In this document: positions 27,893 to 35,560 of the stretch, in pieces
Layout: every line of letters starts with the position of its first letter
Numbering within the stretch: position 1 is the stretch's first letter
Origin: Streptacidiphilus sp041262165
GTDB lineage: Bacteria > Actinomycetota > Actinomycetes > Streptomycetales > Streptomycetaceae
DNA length: 64,000 nt
Direction: 5' to 3'
NCBI RefSeq assembly: GCF_041262165.1
Contig: NZ_JBGCBY010000006.1
Coordinates: 124,001-188,000 of the forward strand
The notes under the pieces: generated by a model
Told to the model about the DNA's origin: nothing
The model's input: the letters and a program-made list of their open reading frames with translations, nothing else
Databases searched by the model: none
Position numbers and translations under genes: made by a program

Positions 27893-28744
27893 ATGGCGCA
27901 CCCCCTCCAGATCCGAGCCGAGATCCTCGAGATCTCGCAGGTCGGGGCCTATCACCGGATGGTGCTGCGGGCCCCCGGCGTCGCGGCCCGGGTCCGCCCC
28001 GGCCACTTCGCGGCCCTGGCCGTCGGCGGGGCGGACTCCGCGATGCTGCTGCGCCGCGCCTTCTCGATCCACCGCGCCGACCCCGACGCCGAGACCATCT
28101 CGCTGATCATCGCCGAAGCCGGCCGGGGCACCCGTGAGCTGCTCCGCGCCCGCGCCGGCGACACCGTCGACCTCGTCGCGCCGCTCGGCACTGCCTTCCC
28201 GCACCCGGCCGGCGCGACGACGGCCCTGTTTGTGGCGGCCGGCTACGGCAGCGCCCCGTTGTTCGCCCTCGCCGAGCAGGTCATCGCGCAGGGCGGTTCG
28301 GCCGGCTTCATCCTCGGCGCCCCCACCGCCGACCGCCTCTACGGTGTCGAGGCCGCCCGGCAGCTCACCCCGGACGTCCTGGTCACCACCGACGACGGGT
28401 CCGGCGGGATAAAGGGCCAGGTCACCCTGCCGCTCGCCGAAGCGATCAAGGCCATCAGCGCCGAGGCCGTCTACTCCTGCGGCCCGATGGGGATGCTGCG
28501 GGCCGTCACCGAGATCGCCACGGCCGAGGGGGCGCGCAGCTTCTGCGCCGTGGAGCAGGCCATGGCCTGCGGCGTCGGCGTCTGCATGGCGTGCGTGCTG
28601 CCGGTCGTCGGCGAGGACGGCGTCAGCCGCCTGGTCCGGTCCTGCGTCGAGGGGCCCTGCTTCGACGGAACCCGGGTGCGCTGGACCGACGTCGGCACCA
28701 TCCCGGCCGACCTCCACGGCGCGGCAGCGATGGGAGTGCGCTGA
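27893..28744 (+). CDS. pyrK: Dihydroorotate dehydrogenase electron-transfer subunit (PyrK type)
   Basis: A 283-residue ferredoxin-reductase-fold subunit that carries FAD and [2Fe-2S] and links class 1B dihydroorotate dehydrogenase to NAD+. The FAD motif LRRAFSIHRAD is near residues 50-60, a NAD-binding region starts at LFVAAGYGSAPL, and the cluster Cys are 226, 231, 234 and 251 (ACGVGVCMACV...RSCVEGPC). ATG 27893 has GGAAGG eight bases upstream and lies four bases past the class 2 gene. The catalytic partner follows one base after its stop. Co-occurrence with a class 2 enzyme in one operon is unusual. Confidence 0.92.
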   Translation: MAHPLQIRAEILEISQVGAYHRMVLRAPGVAARVRPGHFAALAVGGADSAMLLRRAFSIHRADPDAETISLIIAEAGRGTRELLRARAGDTVDLVAPLGTAFPHPAGATTALFVAAGYGSAPLFALAEQVIAQGGSAGFILGAPTADRLYGVEAARQLTPDVLVTTDDGSGGIKGQVTLPLAEAIKAISAEAVYSCGPMGMLRAVTEIATAEGARSFCAVEQAMACGVGVCMACVLPVVGEDGVSRLVRSCVEGPCFDGTRVRWTDVGTIPADLHGAAAMGVR

Positions 28745-28745
28745 C

Positions 28746-29723
28746 ATGACCGACGACATGATCCCGGCCGCGAACCTGCTTCCCGACGACGTGGACCTCA
28801 CCGCGCCCTTCGGTAACGGCACTCTGCCCAACCCGGTCACCACCGCCTCCGGCTGCGCCGGATACGGACGGGAGATCGCCAAGTTCCAGCCGCTCACCGA
28901 GTTGGGATCGATCACCACCAAGACGATCATGCCGTATCCGCGCGCGGGACAGCCCACCCCCCGGATGGCCGAGACCCCCAGCGGGATGCTCAACTCCATC
29001 GGCCTGCAGGGCTCCGGCATCGAGCACTTCGTCGAGCACGAGCTGCCCTGGCTCGCCGAACGCGGAGCACGGGTACTCGTCTCCATCGCGGGGGAGCGCG
29101 TCGAGGACTTCGCCGACACCGCGCGGCAGCTCAACGGACGGCCCGGCGTCATCGGCATCGAGGCCAACCTCTCCTGCCCCAACGCCGCCAACCGGGGCCT
29201 GGTCTTCGCCTGCAACCCCGCCACCTCCTACGACGTGATCGCGGCGATCAAGGAGGTCGCCGACCCGGCGCTGCCGCTCTACGCCAAGCTCTCACCCGAC
29301 GTCACCTCCGTCACCGAGATCGCCGCCGCCTGCGTCAAGGGCGGCGCCGACGGCCTGTCGATGATCAACACGCTGCTCGGCATGGCCATCGACACCACCA
29401 CGCTGCGTCCCGCCCTCGCCGGGGTCACCGGCGGCCTCTCCGGGCCCGCCATTCGCCCGGTGGCCGTGCGCTGCGTCTACCAGGTCCACGCGGCAATGCG
29501 CGCCGGGGCCGTGCCGGAGGTGCCGATCCTGGGCATGGGCGGCATCAGGACGGGCCTGGACGCCCTGGAGTTCGTCCTCGCCGGAGCCGCCTGCGTCGCG
29601 GTGGGCACCGCCGTCTTCAACGACCCCACAGCGCCGCTCCGGGTCCTCATCGAACTGCGCGAAGCCCTCGCCGCGCGCGGCTTCGCCAAACTCACCGACG
29701 CGGTCGGCTTCGCCCACCGCTGA
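28746..29723 (+). CDS. Dihydroorotate dehydrogenase, class 1B catalytic subunit
   Basis: A 325-residue TIM-barrel flavoprotein of the class 1 family. The catalytic base is Cys144 in ANLSCPNAANRG, whereas class 2 enzymes use Ser. TTKTIMPYPRAGQPTPRM, NSIGLQG and GMGGIRTGLDALEF are family motifs. With the PyrK subunit immediately upstream it should form the heterotetrameric NAD+-linked 1B enzyme. The stop codon lies in the first unit of a 15-bp tandem repeat. Some actinobacterial annotations name this type simply dihydroorotate dehydrogenase; the 1B assignment rests on Cys144 plus PyrK. Confidence 0.92.
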   Translation: MTDDMIPAANLLPDDVDLTAPFGNGTLPNPVTTASGCAGYGREIAKFQPLTELGSITTKTIMPYPRAGQPTPRMAETPSGMLNSIGLQGSGIEHFVEHELPWLAERGARVLVSIAGERVEDFADTARQLNGRPGVIGIEANLSCPNAANRGLVFACNPATSYDVIAAIKEVADPALPLYAKLSPDVTSVTEIAAACVKGGADGLSMINTLLGMAIDTTTLRPALAGVTGGLSGPAIRPVAVRCVYQVHAAMRAGAVPEVPILGMGGIRTGLDALEFVLAGAACVAVGTAVFNDPTAPLRVLIELREALAARGFAKLTDAVGFAHR

Positions 29724-29780
29724 TTCGCCCACCACTGATTCGCCCACCTGAATCGCCACCACTGAATCGCCACCACCAAG
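29709..29780 (+). repeat. Degenerate 14-15 bp tandem repeat across a stop codon
   Basis: TTCGCCCACCGCTGA (29709-29723, ending in the dehydrogenase stop) is followed by TTCGCCCACCACTGA (29724-29738) and three shorter derivatives up to the pyrF Shine-Dalgarno. Each unit carries a TGA. It fills the whole gap to pyrF. Confidence 0.8.
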
Positions 29781-29792
29781 GAGACCCCACAG

Positions 29793-30623
29793 ATGACCGC
29801 GCCCTTCGGCACCCGGCTGCGCGAAGCCATGGACACCCGTGGCCCGCTCTGCGTCGGCATCGACCCCCACGGCTCGCTGCTGCAGGCTTGGGGTCTCGGC
29901 GACGACGTCGCGGGCCTGGAGCGGTTCACCCGGACGGTGGTCGAGGCGCTGGCCGACCGGGTGGCCGTGCTGAAGCCGCAGAGCGCCTTCTTCGAGCGCT
30001 TCGGCAGCAAGGGCGTCGCAGTTCTCGAACAGGCCGTCGCGGACGCCCGCTCGGCGGGCGCGCTGGTGCTCATGGACGCCAAGCGCGGCGACATCGGCAG
30101 CACCATGGCCGCCTACGCCGATGCCTTCCTCTCACCGACCAGCCCGCTGTTCTCGGATGCTGTCACTGTCTCCCCCTACCTCGGCTTCGGCTCGCTGCGC
30201 CCCGCCTTCGACGCGGCGCGCGCCAGCGGCTCGGGGGTCTTCGCGCTCGCGCTGACGTCGAACCCGGAGGGCCACGAGGTCCAGCACGCGATCGGCGAGG
30301 ACGGCACGACCGTCGCCCAGTCCGTCCTGCGCCAGCTCGCCGCCGAGAACGCGGACGCGTACCCGCTGGGCAGCTTCGGCGCGGTGGTCGGCGCGACGCT
30401 GAAGAACATCGACGCGGACCTGGACATCAACGGCCCGCTGCTCGCCCCCGGCATCGGCGCCCAGGGCGCCACACCCGCGGACATCCCGATCCTCTTCGGC
30501 GCGGCCGCCGCAAACGTGGTACCCAGCGTGTCGCGCGACGTTCTCAAGCAGGGGCCGTCGGTCGACGCGCTGCGCGAGGCGTCCGCCCGCTTCGTGGACG
30601 AGGTGCGCGCGGCGATCGGATGA
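29793..30623 (+). CDS. pyrF: Orotidine 5'-phosphate decarboxylase (type 2)
   Basis: A 276-residue TIM-barrel enzyme that makes UMP. The catalytic motif DAKRGDIGSTMAAYADAF, typical of the type 2 subfamily found in actinobacteria, is near residues 95-112; the N-terminal LCVGIDPHG and VKPQ-like AVLKPQSAFFERFG are also present. ATG 29793 has AAGGAG upstream. It closes the pyr cluster; orotate phosphoribosyltransferase (pyrE) is not in the window and must be elsewhere, as in other Streptomyces. Confidence 0.96.
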   Translation: MTAPFGTRLREAMDTRGPLCVGIDPHGSLLQAWGLGDDVAGLERFTRTVVEALADRVAVLKPQSAFFERFGSKGVAVLEQAVADARSAGALVLMDAKRGDIGSTMAAYADAFLSPTSPLFSDAVTVSPYLGFGSLRPAFDAARASGSGVFALALTSNPEGHEVQHAIGEDGTTVAQSVLRQLAAENADAYPLGSFGAVVGATLKNIDADLDINGPLLAPGIGAQGATPADIPILFGAAAANVVPSVSRDVLKQGPSVDALREASARFVDEVRAAIG

Positions 30624-30794
30624 ACGTGCGAGGCATCGCCCGTTGGTGTGATGGTTTGGTGAACGCCCTGTGAGGGCCTGAGCAGCGGATTCGGTCGGAT
30701 CATGCTCACCGCTGAGGCGGGGGTGAGTCGAACGGCCTCAACCGCTGTGGTGTGCGTCTGCGATCCGCCTGCCGAAGGCGGGGGTTATGCCCGG

Positions 30795-30830
30795 AAAAGT
30801 CCTGGTCGGCAGAGTCTGACCAGGACTTTT
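30795..30830. terminator. Terminator after pyrF, with T-rich tail
   Basis: AAAAGTCCTGGTC (30795-30807) pairs with GACCAGGACTTTT (30818-30830) and is followed by CTGCTGTTTTT. The A/T ends make it a classic intrinsic terminator, rare in this genome. It separates the pyr operon from sIHF. A smaller hairpin (CCGCC/GGCGG, about 30767-30783) precedes it. Confidence 0.9.
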
Positions 30831-30905
30831 CTGCTGTTTTTCATGACGCGGCCCGTCTGGAGGGGTAGTGTCCGGCGATAGGTCCACTGAGGAGCGTGTT
30901 CCTCG

Positions 30906-30934
30906 TTGCTCTCGCAGGTCAGAGCCGCTAGGTT
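30906..30934 (+). promoter_or_regulatory. Candidate vegetative promoter of sIHF
   Basis: TTGCTC (30906-30911) and TAGGTT (30929-30934) are separated by 17 bases, close to the HrdB consensus. The predicted start leaves a leader of about 50 bases that contains the palindrome ATTCGTTCGAAT (30963-30974). Confidence 0.5.
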
Positions 30935-30990
30935 CCTCGACGGTCCACAACAGCACGGTCCTATTCGTTCGAATCACTGAGGTGAACGGC

Positions 30991-31314
30991 GTGGCACTTC
31001 CGCCCCTTACCCCTGAGCAGCGCACCGCTGCGCTCGCCAAGGCAGCTGAGGCTCGCCGGGAGCGCGCCGAGATCAAGAACAGGCTGAAGCACTCCGGTGC
31101 GAGCCTGCACGAGGTCATCAAGGCTGGCCAGGAGAACGACGTCATCGGCAAGATGAAGGTCTCGGCCCTGCTCGAGTCGCTCCCGGGCGTCGGCAAGGTC
31201 CGTGCCAAGCAGATCATGGAGCGCCTCGGGATCAGCGAGTCCCGCCGCGTCCGTGGTCTCGGCACGAACCAGATCGCCTCCCTGGAACGTGAGTTCGGCA
31301 GCACCGGAGCCTGA
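30991..31314 (+). CDS. sihF: Integration host factor-like nucleoid protein sIHF
   Basis: A 107-residue streptomycete nucleoid-associated protein that binds duplex DNA, stimulates topoisomerase and affects development and antibiotic production. GTG 30991 (ALPPLTPEQR) gives the known length. The sequence ALLESLPGVGKVRAKQIMERLGI is the helix-two-turn-helix/HhH-like DNA-binding region, and the conserved C-terminus reads GTNQIASLEREFGS. The gene sits directly before gmk as in other streptomycetes. An ORF reading from 30868 is longer but unmatched. Confidence 0.97.
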   Translation: MALPPLTPEQRTAALAKAAEARRERAEIKNRLKHSGASLHEVIKAGQENDVIGKMKVSALLESLPGVGKVRAKQIMERLGISESRRVRGLGTNQIASLEREFGSTGA

Positions 31315-31339
31315 TCCGGTACCGGTCGTGTGCCGGTGG

Positions 31340-31368
31340 TTCGAGAACCCTCCCGGTTCCTGGATAAT
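31340..31368 (+). promoter_or_regulatory. Promoter for leaderless gmk mRNA
   Basis: TTCGAG (31340-31345) and GATAAT (31363-31368, preceded by TG) are 17 bases apart. Transcription would start about seven bases beyond the -10, which is the A of the gmk ATG at 31375. There is no Shine-Dalgarno before that ATG, supporting leaderless translation. Confidence 0.6.
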
Positions 31369-31374
31369 CGGTAC

Positions 31375-31932
31375 ATGAGTGAACGTCCGCGGCTGACCGT
31401 GCTCTCCGGCCCCTCCGGTGTCGGCAAGAGCACGGTCGTCGCTCATCTGCGCAAGCGACATCCCGAGGTCTGGCTCTCGGTCTCCGCCACCACCCGCAAG
31501 CCGCGGCCGGGTGAGCGGGACGGGGTCCACTACCACTTCGTCGACGAGGACCAGTTCGCCAAGATGGTCGCCAACGGCGAGCTGCTGGAGTGGGCCGTCT
31601 TCGCCGGGAACCACTACGGCACGCCGCGCAAGGCCGTCCTGGACAAGCTGGAGGCCGGGGTGCCGGTGCTGCTGGAGATCGACCTCCAGGGCGCTCGCCA
31701 GGTCCGCGAGTCGATGGCGGACGCCCTGCTGGTCTTTCTGGCCCCGCCCTCCTGGGACGAGCTGGTCCGCCGCCTGACGGGTCGTGGAACCGAACCACAG
31801 GAGGTCATCGACGAGCGGCTCCGCGCCGCGACGGTCGAACTGGCCGCCGAAAGTGAATTCGACGTGACTCTGGTCAACACCTCGGTCGAGGGTGTAGCGG
31901 CGGAACTGCTAGCCTTGCTCAACGTAGTCTGA
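31375..31932 (+). CDS. gmk: Guanylate kinase
   Basis: A 185-residue kinase that converts GMP to GDP. The P-loop GPSGVGKST is near residues 11-19, the GMP-binding part is SVSATTRKPRPGERDGVHYHFV, and the lid region is RLTGRGTEPQEVIDERL. ATG 31375 is preferred over an in-frame start 15 codons upstream because homology begins there and a -10 box lies seven bases before it. It sits between sIHF and rpoZ, the usual arrangement. Confidence 0.96.
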   Translation: MSERPRLTVLSGPSGVGKSTVVAHLRKRHPEVWLSVSATTRKPRPGERDGVHYHFVDEDQFAKMVANGELLEWAVFAGNHYGTPRKAVLDKLEAGVPVLLEIDLQGARQVRESMADALLVFLAPPSWDELVRRLTGRGTEPQEVIDERLRAATVELAAESEFDVTLVNTSVEGVAAELLALLNVV

Positions 31933-31975
31933 TCTTTTTCAGGCTGTTGTCCCAGTCACCATCCGGAAGGTTCAC

Positions 31976-32242
31976 GTGTCCTCTTCGATGACAGCGCCCG
32001 AAGGCATCATCAACCCGCCGATCGATGAGCTGCTCGAGGCCACCGACTCCAAGTACAGCCTGGTGATCTACGCGGCGAAGCGCGCGCGCCAGATCAACGC
32101 CTACTACTCGCAGCTCGGCGAGGGCCTGCTGGAGTACGTCGGCCCGCTGGTCGACACCCACGTCCACGAGAAGCCGCTCTCGATCGCGCTGCGCGAGATC
32201 AACGCCGGTATGCTCACCGCCGAGGCGATCGACGCCCAGTAG
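31976..32242 (+). CDS. rpoZ: RNA polymerase omega subunit
   Basis: An 88-residue subunit that helps assemble beta'. It begins SSSMTAPEGIINPPIDELLE and contains the conserved YSLVIYAAKRARQIN helix (about 27-41) and EKPLSIALREI. GTG 31976 has GGAAGG upstream. The gene follows gmk by 43 bases and is followed by a strong hairpin, so sIHF/gmk/rpoZ form a compact unit. Confidence 0.96.
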   Translation: MSSSMTAPEGIINPPIDELLEATDSKYSLVIYAAKRARQINAYYSQLGEGLLEYVGPLVDTHVHEKPLSIALREINAGMLTAEAIDAQ

Positions 32243-32279
32243 CGCGTCCAGCAAGAGCAGCAAGAACAGGATTTCAACG

Positions 32280-32315
32280 ACGCCGCGGTCCGTAGACACC
32301 TACGGGCCGCGGCGT
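32280..32315 (+). terminator. 16-bp hairpin after rpoZ
   Basis: ACGCCGCGGTCCGTAG (32280-32295) pairs with CTACGGGCCGCGGCGT (32300-32315) with a single T/G wobble and a 4-base loop. Confidence 0.85.
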
Positions 32316-32354
32316 TCGTACGAGCAGGGTACGAGGCACGGAGTGGGAGTCGGC

Positions 32355-33554
32355 ATGAACGTCGTCCTGGGCGTCAGCGGTGGCATCGCCGCCTACAAGG
32401 CGTGCGAGCTGCTGCGGCGCTTCTCCGAGTCGGGCCATGACGTGCGGGTGGTGCCGACCGCCTCGGCGCTGCACTTCGTCGGCGAGGCCACCTGGTCGGC
32501 GCTCTCCGGCAATCCGGTCTCCACAGAGGTCTGGGAGAGCGTCCACGAGGTGCCGCACGTCCGTATCGGCCAGCACGCCGACCTGCTGGTGATCGCCCCG
32601 GCGACGGCGGACCTGCTGGCCAAGGCTGCGCACGGCCTCGCCGACGACCTGCTCACCAACACCCTCCTCACGGCCCGTTGTCCGGTGGTCTTCGCCCCGG
32701 CGATGCACACCGAGATGTGGGAGCACCCGGCGACCCGCGAGAACGTCGCCACGCTCCGCCGGAGGGGCGCGATCGTGATCGAGCCCGCCGTGGGCCGGCT
32801 GACCGGGGTGGACACCGGCAAGGGCCGCTTCCCCGACCCCGAGGCGATCTTCGAGCTGTGCCAGCGGGTGCTGACCCGGGGCGCGGACGCAGGGCACACC
32901 GATCTGGCGGGCCGTCATGTGGTGGTCTCCGCTGGGGGAACCAGGGAGCCGCTGGACCCGGTGCGCTTCCTGGGCAACCTCTCGTCCGGGCGCCAGGGCT
33001 ACGCGCTGGCCTCGGTCGCCGCCGCGCGCGGGGCCCGGGTGACGCTGGTCGCCGCCCACACCGAGCTGCCCGACCCGGCCGGGGTCGACCTGGTCCGGGT
33101 GGGTACGGCGGCGGAGATGCGGGAGGCGGTGCTGGCCGCGGCGGCGGACGCGGACGCCGTGGTGATGGCTGCCGCGGTGGCGGACTTCCGGCCGGCCGAG
33201 TACGCAGCCGTGAAGATCAAGAAGGTCGAGGGCGCCGAGCCCGCGCCGGTGGCCTTGGTGCGGAACGCCGACATCCTCGCTGAGATCTCCAGGGGCCGGC
33301 CGGTGCCGGGCCAGGTGATCGTCGGCTTCGCCGCGGAAACCGACAACGCCCTGGTCAATGGGCGTGCCAAGCTCGCCCGAAAAGGCTGCGACCTGCTCGT
33401 GGTGAACGAGGTCGGCGGTGGCCGGGCCTTCGGCAGCGCCGACAACGAGGCCGTGATCCTGGCCGACGACGGCTCGGAGACGCCGGTGCCGTTCGGTCCC
33501 AAGGCGGCGCTGGCCGACCTGCTCTGGGACCGGGTCGCCGCGCGGCTGGCCTGA
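32355..33554 (+). CDS. coaBC: Bifunctional phosphopantothenoylcysteine decarboxylase/synthetase
   Basis: A 399-residue Dfp protein making 4'-phosphopantetheine for coenzyme A. The CoaC flavoprotein part (about 1-185) has GVSGGIAAYKA and the active-site His in VPHVRIGQHADLLVIAPATA; its PxMNxxMW motif reads PAMHTEMW, the His variant seen in other actinobacteria. The CoaB part has VSAGGTREPLDPVRFLGNLSSG and the dimer motif KIKK. ATG 32355 with GGGAG upstream is preferred over GTG 32343. Confidence 0.95.
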   Translation: MNVVLGVSGGIAAYKACELLRRFSESGHDVRVVPTASALHFVGEATWSALSGNPVSTEVWESVHEVPHVRIGQHADLLVIAPATADLLAKAAHGLADDLLTNTLLTARCPVVFAPAMHTEMWEHPATRENVATLRRRGAIVIEPAVGRLTGVDTGKGRFPDPEAIFELCQRVLTRGADAGHTDLAGRHVVVSAGGTREPLDPVRFLGNLSSGRQGYALASVAAARGARVTLVAAHTELPDPAGVDLVRVGTAAEMREAVLAAAADADAVVMAAAVADFRPAEYAAVKIKKVEGAEPAPVALVRNADILAEISRGRPVPGQVIVGFAAETDNALVNGRAKLARKGCDLLVVNEVGGGRAFGSADNEAVILADDGSETPVPFGPKAALADLLWDRVAARLA

Positions 33555-33680
33555 CCCGGCCGCCCTGCGGCGGAGCAGGCCGCCGAAAGACGGTCACCGA
33601 GAAGGGTGCGGAACAGTTGCAGATCGGGGCGATCCGCGACACGGTGACCAGCGGGAGATCCACAAGGTGAGACCGGGTGA

Positions 33681-33708
33681 TTCACCCGCGGCTTCCTTTG
33701 GTTACACT
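33681..33708 (+). promoter_or_regulatory. Candidate metK promoter
   Basis: TTCACC (33681-33686) and TACACT (33703-33708) are 16 bases apart. The leader of about 90 bases contains a small hairpin (GCACC/GGTGC around 33749-33764). No SAM riboswitch core is recognisable in it. Confidence 0.4.
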
Positions 33709-33804
33709 CCCCGCAGTAGTCCTCCATAAGTCTTTCCGGACCGTCGGCACCTTTCCTGGGTGCTGCACGGTTCAGTCAGCAGCCGCTGCAACCCAGGGAG
33801 CGCT

Positions 33805-35013
33805 GTGTCTCGCCGCCTCTTCACCTCGGAGTCCGTGACCGAGGGTCACCCCGACAAGATCGCTGACCAGATCAGCGACACCATCCTGGACGCACTCCTC
33901 AAGGACGACCCCACCTCTCGGGTCGCCGTGGAGACGTTGATCACGACCGGCCAGGTGCACGTCGCCGGTGAGGTCACCACCAAGGCGTACGCGCCGATCG
34001 CCGCTCTCGTCCGGGACAAGATCCTGGAGATCGGCTACGACTCGTCCAAGAAGGGCTTCGACGGCGCCTCCTGCGGCGTCTCGGTGTCCATCGGCGCACA
34101 GTCCCCCGACATCGCCCAGGGTGTCGACGCGGCGTACGAGAACCGCGTCGAGGGCGACGAGGACGAGCTCGACCGGCAGGGCGCCGGCGACCAGGGCCTG
34201 ATGTTCGGCTACGCCTGTGACGACACGCCCGAGCTGATGCCGCTCCCGATCACGCTGGCGCACCGCCTCGCGAAGCGACTGTCCGACGTGCGCAAGAACG
34301 GGACCATCCCCTACCTGCGTCCCGACGGCAAGACCCAGGTCACCATCGAGTACGACGGCGACAAGCCCGTGCGCCTGGACACCGTCGTGGTCTCCTCGCA
34401 GCACGCGTCCGACATCGACCTGGACTCGCTGCTCGCTCCCGACATCCGCGAGTTCGTCGTCGAGCCGGAGCTCAAGGCGCTGGCCGACGAGGGCATCGAC
34501 CTGGTCACCGACGGCTACCGGCTGCTGGTCAACCCGACCGGCCGCTTCGAGATCGGCGGCCCGATGGGCGACGCCGGCCTGACCGGCCGCAAGATCATCA
34601 TCGACACCTACGGTGGCATGGCCCGTCACGGTGGCGGCGCCTTCTCGGGCAAGGACCCGTCCAAGGTCGACCGCTCCGCCGCGTACGCGATGCGCTGGGT
34701 CGCCAAGAACATCGTCGCCGCCGGGCTCGCCCGCCGCGCCGAGGTCCAGGTCGCCTACGCCATCGGCAAGGCCGAGCCGGTCGGCCTCTTCGTCGAGACC
34801 TTCGGCACCGAGACCGTGCCGGTCGACAAGATCCAGGACGCCGTCACCCAGGTCTTCGACCTGCGCCCGGCCGCGATCATCCGCGACCTGGACCTGCTGC
34901 GTCCCATCTACTCCCAGACCGCGGCGTACGGCCACTTCGGCCGCGAGCTGCCGGACTTCACCTGGGAGCGCACCGACCGCGCCGAGGCACTCAAGCGCGC
35001 CGTCGAGGCTTGA
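33805..35013 (+). CDS. metK: S-adenosylmethionine synthetase
   Basis: A 402-residue enzyme forming SAM from methionine and ATP. Motifs are SVTEGHPDKIADQISD (about 10-25), GAGDQGLMFGYA (about 128-139) and the P-loop-like GGGAFSGKDPSKVDRSAAY (about 274-292). GTG 33805 with GGGAG upstream gives the family N-terminus SRRLFTSESV; an upstream in-frame ATG lacks support. In Streptomyces raised SAM affects antibiotic production and differentiation. It ends at a strong hairpin. Confidence 0.97.
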   Translation: MSRRLFTSESVTEGHPDKIADQISDTILDALLKDDPTSRVAVETLITTGQVHVAGEVTTKAYAPIAALVRDKILEIGYDSSKKGFDGASCGVSVSIGAQSPDIAQGVDAAYENRVEGDEDELDRQGAGDQGLMFGYACDDTPELMPLPITLAHRLAKRLSDVRKNGTIPYLRPDGKTQVTIEYDGDKPVRLDTVVVSSQHASDIDLDSLLAPDIREFVVEPELKALADEGIDLVTDGYRLLVNPTGRFEIGGPMGDAGLTGRKIIIDTYGGMARHGGGAFSGKDPSKVDRSAAYAMRWVAKNIVAAGLARRAEVQVAYAIGKAEPVGLFVETFGTETVPVDKIQDAVTQVFDLRPAAIIRDLDLLRPIYSQTAAYGHFGRELPDFTWERTDRAEALKRAVEA

Positions 35014-35066
35014 TCCGCGTGGCCTGTCCTCAGGCCTGAGCAGCACCGCGCCGCAGGGCGTCATCG

Positions 35067-35102
35067 AGCGGGCCCGTCCGGAGTGATCCGGGCGGGCCCG
35101 CT
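35067..35102. terminator. 16-bp hairpin between metK and the converging YbjQ gene
   Basis: AGCGGGCCCGTCCGGA (35067-35082) pairs with TCCGGGCGGGCCCGCT (35087-35102) with one wobble around GTGA. Confidence 0.85.
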
Positions 35103-35120
35103 GCTTGCCGTGTCCTGCTG

Positions 35121-35489
35121 TCAGCTGGTCGGACGGATCACGGCGGCGGTGCCGTACGCGCAGATCTCGGTACCGTTGCCGCCGGCCTCGGTGACGTCGA
35201 AGCGCATGGCGAGGACGGCGTTCGCACCCCGGGCGCGGGCCTGCTCGACGAGCCGGTCCATGGCCTGGTTGCGGCTCTCGACCAGGGTCTTGGTCAGCCC
35301 GCGCAGCTCGCCCCCGGCGAGTGACTTGAAGCTCGCACCGAGCTGGCTGCCGATGTTGCGGGAGCGCACGGTCAGCCCAAACACCTCTCCGATGACCTGC
35401 TCCACCTGGTGGCCCGGTACGTCGTTGGTGGTCACCACCATGACGTCGGGAGTGTGCTGGCCGCCGCCGTGCTCGTCAAGGTTCGTCAT
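35121..35489 (-). CDS. YbjQ/DUF74-family (heavy-metal-binding-like) protein
   Basis: A 122-residue member of the UPF0145/YbjQ family. Hallmarks are VVTTNDVPGHQVEQVIGEVFGLTVRSRN, GGELRGLTKTLVESRNQAMDRLVEQARARGANAVLAMRFD and the C-terminal EICAYGTAAV. Family members form pentameric rings; function is unsettled. The start at 35489 (TNLDEHGGG) follows the family; an ATG three codons upstream is also possible. It converges with metK and diverges from priA, 71 bases away. Confidence 0.9.
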   Translation of the reverse strand: MTNLDEHGGGQHTPDVMVVTTNDVPGHQVEQVIGEVFGLTVRSRNIGSQLGASFKSLAGGELRGLTKTLVESRNQAMDRLVEQARARGANAVLAMRFDVTEAGGNGTEICAYGTAAVIRPTS

Positions 35490-35560
35490 GGCTCGCATTC
35501 TGCCTGCCGGCGGCGGTCTCAGCAGCGGAGCTGTCGGTCCTTTCTGGTAGGACTGGGGCC

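Noticed and set aside
33709..33804. SAM riboswitch upstream of metK
   Set aside because: The leader is short and lacks the kink-turn and conserved core of SAM-I/IV or the compact SAM-II pattern; only a small hairpin is seen.
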